A DNA stretch of 64,000 nt from Coprinus comatus (lineage: Eukaryota; Basidiomycota; Agaricomycetes; Agaricales; Agaricaceae): the NCBI GenBank assembly GCA_034638255.1, contig JAWPGT010000005.1, positions 868,001 through 932,000 on the forward strand, given 5' to 3'. Shown here piece by piece: positions 1 to 12,838 of the stretch. The notes under the pieces are model-generated. The model saw only the letters and a program-made list of their open reading frames with translations, made no database searches and was not told where the DNA came from. Made by a program: the position numbers and the translations under genes. Numbering within the stretch: the stretch's first letter is position 1; each line of letters starts with the position of its first letter.

Positions 1-38
1 CGGAACCGAACATTGACAAACCACCTCAAAGGCAGAGG

Positions 39-1442
39 ATGTCTGGGATACGCATGGCTCTGAAATACACGGGCTTTCCAACATCTTGGTTGGACAAACG
101 ACTGAGACTTCCCTCCCGCAATTGGCTCATCTTTCTTTCTGTCACTTCTTCCGTAGCCGGCTACTACATCTACGACAGACGGCAATGTAAACTAATTCGC
201 CAGTCATACATCGACAGGGTTAAGGACCTTGCCGAGCAACCATCCCATCCATTGGATAAACCTCGTAAAGTCACTGTCTACGGTAGCAAATGGCCTGGCG
301 ACGAGGATTATGACCAGAGTCTGAAATACTTCAGAAAATACGTCAAAGTGCGTACTGCTTGTTGACCTTATTGGTGCTGTTCGTTGAATATCGCTTTATC
401 TTAGCCAATACTCGTCGCAGCAGCTGTTGACTATGATATGATTGGGTCAAAGAGGTTAGGGGATCTATCAAAACGCGTCGCAGAGGCTATTAGGCTTCGT
501 AGGAGATTAGACCTTGGAATTGACCAAGAATCCGAAGTCACGAAAGCACTTCCTACATATGAACCTTTGTCTCAGGCGCGGCAACGCGAACTCGAGGGCG
601 GTGTTATCATCATTGGTCGACCAACATGGAAAGAGTTCCTGCACGGTGTAAATCGCGGATGGACTGAAGGCCTGCAGAAAGTTGACGAAGATGAATTACT
701 TGCACGGATACTTGAGGATGACGGTCACTTCGACGAGCCGGAGGAATCTGAGATGGACGCTGAACAACCAAAATCTTCACAACCGAAGTCATTTATACAA
801 CACAAACCCTCCCTCTACTCTCCAATCCAATTAAACACCATATCCCAATCACATCCCCTACCAAATCGTGACATATCCTCTGAACAGTTGAATGTCCCCC
901 CACCATCAGAAATCTCTTCCCTTCCACCCGTCCTTCTCGTACCTTTCACCAATTACATTGGTTTCACCCAAATTCCTCTCATGATTTGGGACTTTTTCAA
1001 CCAGCGGCGCAAGGTACAAGCGGGTTCCGAGGCAGGCTACAATTTGGTGATGAAAAATGCACGACCTATTGCCCCTCCATCTGATGTTGCTGCAAGCGGT
1101 GGGGACTTGGACTTCGACCTCCAATCTGAGGCTTATCTCAAGAAATCTCTCAATTCCATTCCGGACGAAATCGAGAAAGCAAGAAAAACTTACTACGAAG
1201 AGCTACCCAAGCGGTTAGAAACAGCTCGTTCGCTAGCTCGGGGAACCAGGGAACCCACAAAAGATGAATTGAGTAATCCTCCTCCCACAGAGGTTGAACT
1301 ACGTCAAGAGAGACTCAATAAGGAGCGTCGCTGGCAGAATGATCTTCTTGGATGGAATATTGTTAAACCAGATACACCACCTGTTTGGGACGAGAGACTT
1401 CAACAAGCTATTTCTATCATTACAAATTCTTCAGACAACTAA
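39..1442 (+). CDS. TIM54: Mitochondrial inner membrane translocase subunit Tim54
   Basis: Tim54 is a subunit of the TIM22 complex, which inserts carrier proteins into the mitochondrial inner membrane. The model is exon 39-347 and exon 405-1442, with a 57 bp intron (GTGCGT to TTAG) that joins in phase 0 and gives about 448 residues. The N-terminal part has the family pattern: a PSRNWL stretch, one hydrophobic span (residues about 30-45, IFLSVTSSVAGYYIYDRR), then VTVYGSKWPGDEDYDQ. The second exon continues with PILVAAAVDYDMI and the GVIIIGRPTWKEF block. The start at 39 is the first ATG and sits just before the conserved N-terminus. The gene is convergent with the helicase gene, only 82 bp apart. 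Identification rests on recognised sequence blocks, and the frame is intact throughout. Confidence 0.93.
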
Positions 1443-1524
1443 TGGAGAGCCGGTTTCATCTTACAAATCATATTTGGGCTTCGGCGACACCTAATACAAC
1501 ATTGTTCTCCTTTAGATGCCAATA

Positions 1525-4500
1525 CTAGTCCATTTCTACATGACCACTGTTCAGCCATTCATCTAATTCTGCAAACTCTGCCTTTCCATTCTCTTTCAAC
1601 GGTACCTCAGGTATGATAATTGGTTCCTTGGTTGTTGATCTTTCTACCATTTCCCGGATATCAGAAGAATGAGGATAAAATAATGGTATATCTTGTATCT
1701 TGGTGGTTGCAGAGTCAAGGGACAGAGCTAAGTTATTGTATGCACTTTTCTTGTTGGTATTTGGTCGTAAACGCTTGGAAGGTGAATGACCAGTTAAACG
1801 CGGGGATTCTACTTTCTCGTCGCCCTTACAAGAAGGCGAAATAATATCCCGTGGGGCGCGCTTGACAAGAATATCTTCGACATTGGGAAGGTCATCTTGA
1901 TAGCTCTCTGCAAGAACATCAGAGTCGGTAATATCTTCAATAGTTGTTATGTGTGTGAAATTTAGATCGAACGCAGGCCCGTTTTTCCGTTTCTGTCCAA
2001 CGATTTTGGGATCATCTACCTTTAACCTTTGCCCTGGTAGTTTGAGGCTACTTTGAACGTTGGTGTGAGAATGGAGCCTGTCCAAAGCTTCCATTTGGCT
2101 TGATGTCGGATGGGCTCGTTGGGTATTTTTCTGCGTATCCCGTGTCCTTCCTTTTGGCTTTGTGGTTGTCATTTTGACGACAGTCCTAGTCATCCCTCTC
2201 TTGCAGCTAACGAAAAAGGAGATATCAGTATATGAAAATAACCATCTCGGGAACATACCACTCGTGAAGACATTTGTTTTTGTTTGCACACGGGTGTTTA
2301 CATCTGGTGTCGCCAATCGGATATTAGCGACTTGACTTACATCGAAATTTTTAGGCTTCCACTAACTCATTTTTGGGTTCTGTGTCCCGGATGACAAATG
2401 AGCAGACTACATATAATGACTCCGAGACCATTACTTACCGTCACTTTTATAACTGGTAGATCCTTTAGCTGCGTCCGCAGGTGTCATCTCTTGTTCTTCA
2501 TTGAATACCATGGTGTTCCAGAAATCGGGGTCATTTTCAAATCCTTGGATTTCAAGATCCTAGAAAAATAGCATTATTTGTGCCTGAGATTTTCGACGAG
2601 AAGAATGTACCATCAATGATAATGGACGCGTATCAAGTGTAGGATATTGTTCTGGTGGAACATCTGGTTTGAGGGTGTGCTTGACTAGTGAACCCGCATA
2701 TGTCTCCTGAGTAAAAGTAACTGATCAACAAACATATATATATATACATATGCAGAATTTGTGTGATTACTGAAGTGACGAGCACAGAAATACTTTGGCT
2801 GGGTTTTGTGAACTCAGCGTTGGCAACGAATGTTTTTGGCTCTTTAAGTGCCTTGGTTCTGGTTACGAAAGTCAGCATGTTTACTAGAAATATCGTTATC
2901 AATCACCATCCACATACGGTATTCTGCGAAAATCTACAAGGTCCATGTCTGATGTTATAGTCAATATGGCAGACATATCCCGGTACCGTAATCCCCGCTT
3001 CTTGGTCTTCAGTACCAAATCAATATTCTTTATTTCGCATTTAACTTGAAACTCCATAGAAACGGCGGATTTACTAGTAGCAGAACATGTTGATAGCTGA
3101 GAAACATCCAAGTGGTATTGTGGAATTTCCGCCAATGATGCAAGGACTTCAAGACCAAAAGGAGGTTTACGATTGAGTAGCTATCATCTGTATTTTCAGT
3201 AGCTACACCTCAAGATCAAAGTGGCACAACGGACCATCTCAATCCGAGTGGGGGATTGCTTGCGAAGGGCATCTAGTGAGCAGATTCCATGTTCGGCTAA
3301 AACCTGAAACAAAAGTAAGCGGTGCCCTTTATGAAAAATACAATAATTTGCCTTAAGACTTCGCCACAGTCAGATATGCAAGGTTGTGTGATGAAGAGAT
3401 ATAAATACCTTTTCTCCCCAATTTGCTCAATCTGCCTTAATACAACAGGCCGATCTTCCCACGCCTTGGCTACAAGACATCGTGATCTAGTAGATATATT
3501 AGAGTATATCTTTGCTCGCCCACCAAGCTCAACTCACGCCTCTAAACCATGCAAAAGTTGTGCACCATGTCGCTTAGTGATCGCTACCTCTACGATAACT
3601 ATAGATAATCAGCGATGTACAGTATAAATCTCTAATTTCCGTACCTTTGGCAAGTCTTGGAGCGTGTTTAAAGACACAGAGAGCGTCAAAATATGGTTGC
3701 GAGTCCCCCTTTCGCAATTCAGGGGTATTTAGGGGAATATTTCCCAATATTGCCTTCGATTATTAGAATGCAACCTGTATTTTGCTGCACTGGCATGTAC
3801 CTGTATAAGAAGGAGAACTTTGTCTGCAGTTCCTTCTATTTTCTTCATCACAAATCGAATATCATTGTGACGACGGAGTTCATTGTAGATCTTTGCTGTA
3901 TTAGTATATGATGGCCAATGTACAAAGTGGAGTGTACTCACGGCTTTCTCTGATGCCCTGAGCTTTAAGGCGGAAAATCTGGTGGTACATGTAATTAGTT
4001 CGTGTGTAGCTCAAAAGAGGCATATTACTCTTCAGCAGATGCTATGGTTTCAAACTGTTCCAGTTGAGAATCATTGCATACAAACTAATTAATGAACCGA
4101 GCTTACTATTTCCAGCAAAGTAGGTTTTGTTGACAGTTGTAAGATATTTGCCATCTGTGAAGCTTAGTTGGCTAGTAGCTTACACAGAATTTCGACATAC
4201 CGTGGATTGTCGAACGTAAAACTGTAAGGGGAATTAAAAAGTAAAAAAAAAAGTCCCAATAGTGAATACTAACTTTGCACATGATATCCCCATAATCTGT
4301 GGATATGAGTTGCTCATTATCAGGTCCATCTTTGACTCGTCGCACTAGGCTTGTTTCTTCTAGTTGTTTTATTGGCTGTAGTACAATATTGTCCAAACCG
4401 TCATGCCAGTCACTCTTTGAATCCTGCTGTAGATTATAATGCTGAGGGTTTTTTTGCATTCTTTGATATAGGAAGGAACCTCGTAGCCAGTCTTTCGCAG

Positions 4501-7255
4501 ACCGTACGCTAGTAATTGTGCCGAGCGCGATCTCGGAATTTAAATGTTCAGAGAGGTTGTGATGCAAAGAGCTCTCCAGTATACTCTTGCCTTGGGTTAA
4601 AGTTTGATACTTGCCTACCAACGGCGGTTCACACATGATGATTGCAATACCATCTTTTCCTAAGTAAAATAAACAAATAAGCAGACCAGACTATAAAATA
4701 AAATAGAGATAACCACCCATACCGAATTGTGGCCGTCCCTTTGAAAATAGCTATGAGTGATTGGTATTTACTAGGAAGTGAAACATACTGCGCGACCTAT
4801 CATCTGCACGATGTCGAGATCAGAATATTCTGAGCTCATATTATTTTGATAAATTTTGACACCCCGGATTACAACCGTATGGGCAGCTTTTAAATTATTA
4901 ATTATGGACGATAAGGTCGACCATAGATACCACACAAACTCACGGAGGTTAACACCAACGGATAGAGTCTGTAAGAACGAGTGTGATAAAAATATTGATG
5001 TGGTCATATGCGATGAGGCCTACAGTAGTGGCGATGAGAACAGGTAGAACGTGGTTGAGGAATAGTTCTTCCACGGTTCGTCTGTCATCCATAGTTAATC
5101 CGGCATGATGAATCCCAATTCCACAGGAGGCATATTCTGCAACACTGAAAAGTAGCACTTGTTAAAGGAAAAATGTGCGCTCACCTTCTAGTCTTTTGTC
5201 GTTAAAATTAAAGCCCATCCTAGAAGATGAATCAGGGATAAAATGGCTTTTGTGTAAGCGACCACGCCCATTTCACCTTGGAGGTTGGAGCCACGGTAGT
5301 CTTTCTTTCTTCTTCTTAGCCTCTTCATACCCTTTTGTCAGGGCAGATGCAGAGGAGAGGGTACCTGATAACATGTGAGATCTGTGTCGATATGTTGTTG
5401 AGTGTAATGTACTCTTTCTAGTGGGGCAAAAAATTAAAGTGGGTTTCATCACAGAGTGTTGTTGAATGACGGGAATAGATTTTTGTCGAGTATAGTGCTA
5501 TATTGGAAATCGTTCTGTTTATTGGAACGGTGGACCCCAATAACAACGCGTTGAAGTTTGCAAGGGCGATATTCCTCGCCAAACTGAACAGTTCTCAGCT
5601 GTGCTTTGATTAACGATGAAGACCATACCTCCAATACTTTGCACGACTCAAAGCATTTCCTGTTACTATTAATCCAAGCTGCGATGTCTTGAATGTTAGG
5701 CACCGTCGCCGATACTAGTAGAAATCTAATGTTTCCGCCACGTGTCTTCATCCGGGATATAACTACCTCCAATGTGCTTCCTCGACTTTCATTGAGAATG
5801 TGCACCTTGCATGGAGTTTAGTTTGTTGTTTATCAGAGAAAAGTCCTCTATACCTCGTCAACCAAGAGTAGCTGAATTTGAGACAACAATTCGGTATGTT
5901 CGTGCCTGTATATCAAATTAGACATTTGGCATCTTCGTGTGTTATGTGCATACCAGTTTCGAGTGATGGTGTCCCACTTTTCGGCCTGAATTCAAATGGG
6001 TGAGTGAGCGCTTCAAACTATAGCATAACAACAACAACCGTCGTTACACTACGTGCACCACTGTATGAGATAAGATAAGAAAATGTAGGTCAAGGTACAA
6101 ACATAATTGAACTATTCTTGATGTCTTGCCAGGCAGATTTTCCGAATTGAAATGTATCGCCGGTCAGCTCATAAGCTAATGTAGTGAGTTTTTACTCCAT
6201 CATTATTCTGACATGTACCGTACTTTTGAGGCCTAAGGGATCGAATTTCGAGGTCCAATCGCGAGACCTTTCAGAGCAGAGGGACTGATAAAAGCGTCAA
6301 GTATTGTCCTTCCAGATCATGTTTTAGAAACCTTTGTCGGTGCCATATAAACGACCTTGAGCTTCAATGGATTATTGCTTGATATCGCGGCCAAAATGGC
6401 CAACTCGAAAAGTACGGTTTTGCCACTACCTGTAGGTGCTGCATAGTATGCTTTATAGTTTGAATGTACTGTTCTTTCAACTTCATGCTCACCACTGACT
6501 ACCTGGAGGGTGTTAGTTCACACATATATAAATACTTTCCAACATATCTATATCTTACTATATCCGCCTTCGAGTCTAAGATCTGCGGACATTCAATTCA
6601 ACTTCATAATTGGAAATAAAGATAAACATACGAAGTCGAGGCACTCCGACTGCATCGCATTGAACGCAGTAAATTTAAAAATCCCTCGAAACACATCGGC
6701 TTTGTGCTTATTAAGTATATCGCAACAGGGTTGAAAATGATCAGGAAACGAACGAAGTTGAGATACAAGCCGTAGTGAACTTTTCGAACTGTGATTATGC
6801 TTGGTCTCAATGTCATACCCTTTTTCGCGAACTGTTGTGTCCGAGGAATTGCGTTGATTATAATGTTCTAATCCTGGGATTAAATGTAGCACCAAGAGAA
6901 TCGGATAATATATGCTACTCACTTTCCTTGGAGGTTGCCCCTTCCAAGTATAATGGCATTTCGCTTCGTATATGCGGATATTCAATATACCGACTGCTCG
7001 GCGGTGCAATCATTTCCCGCGGGTTAATACGTTGGGGAGGTGAGGGAGATGATGGAGCTAATAAGGTTAGTTTTTCCCAACTTATCATATTGTACGCATA
7101 TACGGACCAAAATCACTCAAGTAATCATCTAAGTCTTCTGGTTCACGAGAATCCTGTGGTTCATGAGAAAAAGGAAGAGGACCATGAGATAAATTCTCGT
7201 AAAAGCAGTCCATATAGTCGAAATCATCATATAAGTTGCCATCCGAGGATTGCAT
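1525..7255 (-). CDS. HFM1: Meiotic DNA helicase HFM1/MER3 (Ski2-like, Sec63 domain)
   Basis: MER3/HFM1 is a Ski2-family 3'-5' helicase that stabilises meiotic recombination intermediates and promotes interfering crossovers. The gene is broken by many short introns. Reading from the start at 7255 (MQSSDGNLYDDFDY) one finds the Q-like block FNAMQSECLDF (about 6.65 kb), Walker A APTGSGKTVLFELAIL (about 6.42 kb), a DEVH box split by an intron near 5.83 kb, ESRGSTLEVVISRMKT followed by VSATVPNIQDIAAWI (5.7 kb), GIGIHHAGLTMDDRR (5.1 kb) and the DIVQMIGRA block (4.8 kb). The winged-helix and Sec63-like region follows (4.6-2.4 kb). Near 2.3-2.2 kb a Cys/His-rich segment (CKHPCANKNKCLHECC) matches the zinc motif of MER3 proteins and separates it from Brr2 and Slh1. 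A disordered tail ends at 1525. It shares a 193 bp divergent promoter region with CKS1. Individual exon ends are approximate. Confidence 0.88.
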
Positions 7256-7448
7256 TCTGAAAGTTAAGAGACAATCCTATTCAGTGGGGATCCCCATATA
7301 TTACTTTATCACGACGCGTGACATCACAGTGTAATGCCTTCACGTGATGTACCAAGTAGCAATCAAGATTCAAGCGTCGAGATCACCCAGTACACAACAC
7401 CCAATTATTATCATCACTGTCTGACTCCGGGCACATATCATCATATAC
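7256..7448. promoter_or_regulatory. Shared divergent promoter region of HFM1 and CKS1
   Basis: The 193 bp between the start codons of HFM1 (minus strand) and CKS1 (plus strand) must hold both promoters and 5' UTRs. It contains short direct and inverted TCA-rich stretches but no clear TATA box. The pairing of a meiotic helicase with a cell-cycle kinase subunit may be coincidental. Confidence 0.4.
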
Positions 7449-7916
7449 ATGGCTTCTACTCAAACTGCTCAGCAAATTGCGGCACAAAAAGAAGCAGCCC
7501 GGAAGCTAGAAGAATATATTGAAAAGTATGTTTTCTATTTCGGTCGTTCTCCACCATACACTCACCGGACGGTTAGAATTCATTACTCCGACCGTTATTC
7601 TGATGATCACTACGAATACCGACATGTCATCTTACCCAAACAACTACTGAAGATGATACCCAAGCAGTACTTCAGTCCCGATGATTCTGGTACTCTGCGG
7701 TTACTGGAGGAACATGAATGGCGAGGCATAGGTATCACTCAGAGTTTGGGCTGGGAACATTACGAAGTTCACAGTAAGTCATCTACTGAGTAACATTCTT
7801 TCAAACCTGCTTTGAACGAAATAATAGCACCAGAACCCCATGTGCTTCTTTTCAGACGACAGAAGGATTTCAACCCCTCGAACCCAGGGAATCGCAAACC
7901 CGCTGCTAGGAAATAA
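7449..7916 (+). CDS. CKS1: Cyclin-dependent kinase regulatory subunit CKS1
   Basis: CKS1 is a small adaptor that binds the CDK catalytic subunit and phosphorylated threonines on substrates. Best model: exons 7449-7525, 7577-7773 and 7828-7916, giving 120 residues. The core is fully recognisable: [58 protein letters not shown] and, across the last intron, [11 protein letters not shown]. These include the anion-binding residues and the exchange hinge (HxPEPH, here HTPEPH). The first intron (7526-7576) is 51 bp, has GTATGT and TTAG ends and contains no stop in frame, so an unspliced reading would add 17 residues just before IHYSDRY. Family comparison (EK followed directly by IHYS) favours splicing. 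The tail after RRQKDFNPS is basic and short. It is convergent with the insulysin gene. Confidence 0.95.
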
Positions 7917-8248
7917 TGTCTCTAGGGCGTCGCGTACGAAGAATTGGATACCTTGTTGATAATTTGTTGATAATCCAGTTATCAATACGTGGGTTTGTTT
8001 GTGGCGCTACTTTTAATTAGAACTAATTCGCCAGTGTGCTATGTATGTCTTGCTGTCATTCGCCTTTCACATATTCAGGGAGATTTCAATATATAATTGG
8101 ATCATTGTATTATCGCACGAAGGTCGAGAAAGCAACAAAGGTAGGGACGTTATGTTATCCTAAATTTCGGTCTTGGTGCCAGTCAATGAATAAGAATAGA
8201 AGCAAACGAAGGTCATTAACTACTACAGCATATACCGAAATTTCAAAA
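7917..8248. other. Intergenic, convergent 3' ends of CKS1 and insulysin gene
   Basis: These 332 bp hold the 3' UTRs of the two convergent genes. I see no gene, repeat or RNA here; short open frames lack similarity to anything I recognise. Confidence 0.6.
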
Positions 8249-11200
8249 CTAAAACTTTGAAATTGGAAGGTCATTCCAGTGTACCATAGGCCCCGAATCA
8301 ACGGAAGCCTCTAATTTGCTTCTAAATTCTTTAGGGTCTTGGATGTAGGTTGCATGGGGTATGGTAGGGTTAGTATCCTCTCCTTCAATGGGATTTTGTT
8401 CTATAAGGGAGGATAGCTCTTCAACAAGTTTGGTGCCTTGGTCTCTATCCGCCAGCGTATCTCTCCAGAATTGTGTGAACTCCACACTATTGGGAGGACT
8501 ATCTGGCAAAGCGGCCTTCCAATTGAACTCTGCAGGATCAATTCCCGATGCACGAAGTTTATCTTCACATGCTTGCAATGCCGCTTCGCTGACTTTCTTG
8601 ATTCGTGGTTTGAGTGATATAATATGTACCGACAATTTGGCTCGCGTTGGTGAGGAAGGATCAACGTGAGAACGGAAAAGTTCTAGGACCTCCTCCTTTG
8701 TGATCGTTGACAGGAGCTCCGCGGAATGATAGCCTTAAATTCAGAATAAGTATATTTTTTTATTTTTTTATTATAACAAAAAAACTTACTTCTAAGGAAG
8801 TCCCACTGTCCAGAACTGACCTGATTCCACAAGCGATAAGTCTCTTCCGAGAGGTTCTTATCAGCTTCTAGCCATTTTTTCTGGAGGCCCGTTTTATGTT
8901 CTAAAAAAGTGTCTACCGGCATCTCCTCGAGTTGCAGCCGCACTTCGTTCAAAAATGCTTCCACCCGTTGTTCGAAATAGCCTGGATTCTTTTCGCCTTG
9001 AATAACGATACGCAAACCCCTTTCCGTCGATCCCGATAAACTCCACTGACTGCAGAAGACGACGTAACCTAATTGTTCCCTAGTTCTGAGGATATTAAAT
9101 GCTGGTTCACTAAGCATCTGCGATAGGAGCGCAGCAGTGACACGTAGGCGCATATTACTAACGGACCCAAAATGAAGGTAGTAGGACAATGCTGAATTCG
9201 GTTGATTTGGATTGGGCGAAGGAATGGACCAGACGGAATTTGATGCTATGGAGGAATTGAGTTATAAAAAGTATTCACCACAAAGGTAATCACACAAACA
9301 TTGTTCCAGGAGCAGAGCACGATCATTCAGCTCAGTTTGGGACATACTTGTAGGGTGAAGACCCTCTTCAACTATATCGGCAATACGCAAAGCTTCCTGG
9401 GAGTTCAATCAGTGATCATGGGGCTAAAATCAAAAAGATCAAAATCGCACATCTTTGTGAATGTTCCCAGCAACTAGCATTCGCAGATGCACATCGGCGA
9501 ATATCTTCTTCGCGTGAATTTCAATCTCTTCTACAGTAACAGCTTCAGGTGAAAAAGGAATTCAGCTGCCAAAGCTAATAATGGTCGAGAGGGAACCACG
9601 AACTCGAAATCTCGCGTAATCTCTCTTCAGGTGTCCATTGCCGCTCTGTAAGCAGGTAACGACCGAAGTAATCTGACAATTGATAGGGTTGACTCAAAAA
9701 GAAGTTGCGCCATTCTCTCGCAGCCTGCGCGCGAAATTAGATATGAGTAACTATGTGTGATATGTACTTACTTGTTCTTTCATGACTGCCAAGCGCCCAG
9801 TTTCAACTTTGAATGTTTTGGCCTTTTTTAAAACGTCTTGAGCGAGGATTGCCAATTTGTCATTGTATCCTTCCATTGAAATATATAGGCCTGATGTAGT
9901 TGAAGCGAAGCTATAAGAAAGACCAGCCAGGTCCGCGTCATAGCTGAATTCCGTCAAGGCATCATTAACGAGGTCCGCATATACTCTGTGCATTCGGAAT
10001 ATGAATATTCGTTCGTAGATATTAGTTTAATTGCACAAACCTTGTCAGTACACTGGCCCTCGGACTGCTATTGGTTAAACGGCTGGAAGCAGGGTGAGCA
10101 GATTGTAACTATGCACCGATCAAGAAAGAATGTACCTGCGAAGATCAATCAACACATGCGCTTTTGGAACCCAGAATCTGTCATCTTTCTTGTGCCAAAG
10201 TGTGGTTAGAGGTGTCTGACGGATCATATGTGGTCGTTTCGAAGGCTAAAGAGATTTTAGGAGAGGATATAAGTCTCTATAAAAGTAAATACCTCGGTGA
10301 CCTCACGCTTGTCAACATTTAAGTCTGCGGGAATGAACGCGTTTGGTCCTGGAAGGAATAGTTCCGGTATATCGTTGGAACCTTGTGTCTATGATAAAAC
10401 CTCAGTAAATGGTACAAGCAGTAATGGATAGACCATATACCTGCTTAACAAAGTCTTCGTCGAATCGTTCAACGTTGTATTGTGTACCATACCAAGGTTC
10501 CGTTTGCCAAGTGAGATCAGGTCGGATCTTTTTGTGTTCTTCAGCTTTGGCCATCAGCACCACTCGCCCTTGATCCAATCGGAAGTTCTCGAGATACTCT
10601 CGTATTTTGCTTTCTCCCCCGCCAGCAGCACTGTCAACTTCCCAGTCCCATGTCAACTGCGGACCGCTAATTAAAAGTTCAAGGGGAATAGGCCAATCCA
10701 TGTGTTCAGCGATCCAGACGGCATAATTATCCGGGCGCTTCTTTTCAGCAAAACGAAATCGAATGTTGGACAGTGTCGAAATTTCACGTTGGTGAAAGGA
10801 TTCAAGTTGCGAAGATCGCATCATGTTCATGTACTTGAACACGGCTGAGATAACCGAGCGATAGTTTTCTACAAGGTGTCAAATTTAGTTCATGAAGGAC
10901 CATGACATGAATTCTGTACCCACCAAATCCACTTTCAGTAAGATGTACAGTAACCTTGAAGTTGGAAAAAGCTCTGCCTAGGGTTTGTTGACCTGTGCTC
11001 AAAGAGGTAATCCAGCTCTTGTTCTTTAGATACGAGTGTAACGACCCAGGGCCTTCATGACCAATGATGTGAGAGAGGAAATTGGCCGGTTTGTGTCTCC
11101 AGTAAGGTAGTTGGTATTCAAGCGGAAATGTAATTTCTAAAGCATGGAAATCCATAACAGTTTGAACGGTTACCAAGGTCTATGAAGTTATCAGCAAACC

Positions 11201-12487
11201 CATTGGCACCTAGTCAAAGTCGACGTACACCCTTTTCATCAGGTCCAAAAGGATGTTCGGTGATTATTTGTGGTTCTTTTCCGCGATTAGGAATAGCAGA
11301 AAATAGCTTTGAAGTTGTATCCGAAAGATCATCAAGGGATTCTGGCAGTTGCCTGTTTGATAAAAAATTTCACGTTGAGTTTTATTTACTCACCTTTACC
11401 AATAATACATAGTTTCATTTTGCTGGCACAATATTCTTCTTTCCACCATTCGATAACTCTGCGCCGAGTTTCATGGCCGATTGCACCACCATCAGCCTCG
11501 TTCTCGGACGGGGATGGGGAAGGAATTCGAGATGTGGTGGGGGATGACACAGCACTAGTGCCTTGTGATGTACCATTTACATCAAGATTGGCCTTCGATA
11601 CAATATCATCCTTCTCTTTCAGCTTCCGTGCGGCCTTTGATAGACTGTCGCGATTACCCGTACCAAACTTGCTCCAAAGATGACCAGGTCTACTAAGATG
11701 CTTGTTTAACTGAAAAATACGCCAAAGATCTTGTTGATGATTCTTCTTGTTTTCGGAGTCTACGGCATTTAATTCTCGTGAAGTGCAGGAAGGAGAAAAC
11801 AAAGGTGAATGAAAAAAGCCAGAAAATCGTTCTAGACCGCCGGTTAATGCTGATGTTGCAACACTGAAGTAGTAGCATGTATTGGATGAGCTTGTGTATG
11901 CATTTGAAGAACCATTATTCTTGGAAAGATACTAGTTCGCGAGTAAGTAGGCCAATCATATAAAAAATACATTCCTCGCACCTCCTGATATTCGTTCTCA
12001 CGTGGAAACTGCTCAGTTCCCTGTGGAAAAGTTTATTTGAAGATCTATGGATAGAAAGTCGTGTTACATACCATGAATAGCAGATGTTCACAGAAATGAG
12101 CAAGACCAGGCATATCCAGCTAAACAGAGCAATCAATGGCGTGTCATAATTTCGGTATTTGATACATACAGGGTCTGAAAGATGTCCAGACTCGACGCTA
12201 AGACTGGCTGCAGATTTGTCTGCTTCGGAATCGTATATCAAAGTGGCCTTCAACCCATTCTGCAGCTGTATCATGCGATATTCCCTATCATCTCTGGGGG
12301 ACTTCTCGATAGCCTTGGTAAACACTGAGTATGGGGGAATGGTAGCATCCTTTGGTATGACTCGTCTCCAATCAGACCCGGAGGATATTGACATTGTTGA
12401 AGAAAATGCAAATTTAGATTTTCTAGAGGGAATTGTGAGGTTGGAGAGCTGGGACCTGTTGGCACGCTGGAATGCCCATCTGAGCAT
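8249..12487 (-). CDS. STE23: Insulysin-type M16 zinc metalloprotease (IDE/Ste23)
   Basis: M16A peptidases cut small peptides inside a closed chamber; yeast Ste23 processes a-factor and mammalian IDE degrades insulin and amyloid peptides. The zinc motif HxxEH is seen as HFCEH at 12084-12098, within DMPGLAHFCEHLLFMGT. Further blocks are ASLSVESGHLSDP, ESGFGGYRIHV (about 10.9 kb), EPAFNILRTREQLGYVVF (about 9.1 kb) and RGLRIVIQGEKNPGYFEQRV, which is typical of the C-terminal half with the SRE/RLGY-like substrate region. The protein ends with NDLPISKF at 8249. An upstream open reading uses TTG at 12502; the first ATG is 12487. From there the first 30 residues (MLRWAFQRANRSQLSN and on) are rich in Arg/Ser with no acidic residue, like a mitochondrial presequence. 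A second in-frame Met (TMSISSGSDW) could give a cytosolic form. Many short introns. Confidence 0.92.
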
Positions 12488-12838
12488 TTGTACACAGGTC
12501 AATGTGTACTAAACAGGAAAGCTTCCATGTAAAGATCTTACGTAATTCAAAGCACCGAAATGGTACTCGTTCGGTACTCGTATCTGACTGTCCAGTCCCC
12601 ACAGAATCTCACTAGTCAGAACCGCACGTCAGAATCGCTACAGGCTTCCATAAGGGTTTCCTCTGGTTTCACCCTATTCAGGCATAATTAACTATCTTTC
12701 AGGTCTCCTATACAGTATACTGGATTAAGGCTGTGATTTGGGTGTACTAGGGTGTACTATTCTTACTCCCATCGTTGTACCTCTCTCTCTTATACAGGTT
12801 TCATACTTACAACGGGTAAAAGTCACAAAAAGAAATTC
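12488..12838. other. Intergenic, upstream of insulysin gene
   Basis: About 350 bp between the insulysin start and the tRNA 3' end. It contains a duplicated short phrase (GGTACTCGTTCGGTACTCGT near 12.56 kb) and CT-rich DNA. No coding sequence was recognised. Confidence 0.5.
12827..12831 (-). terminator. RNA polymerase III T-run terminator
   Basis: On the minus strand a run of five T residues begins eight bases past the tRNA 3' end, preceded by TTTC. This fits pol III termination downstream of tRNA-Ser. Confidence 0.7.

Noticed and set aside
2730..2750. (TA)n run, and a similar one at 39.21 kb
   Set aside because: Short simple repeats in an intron-rich AT context; no evidence of function.
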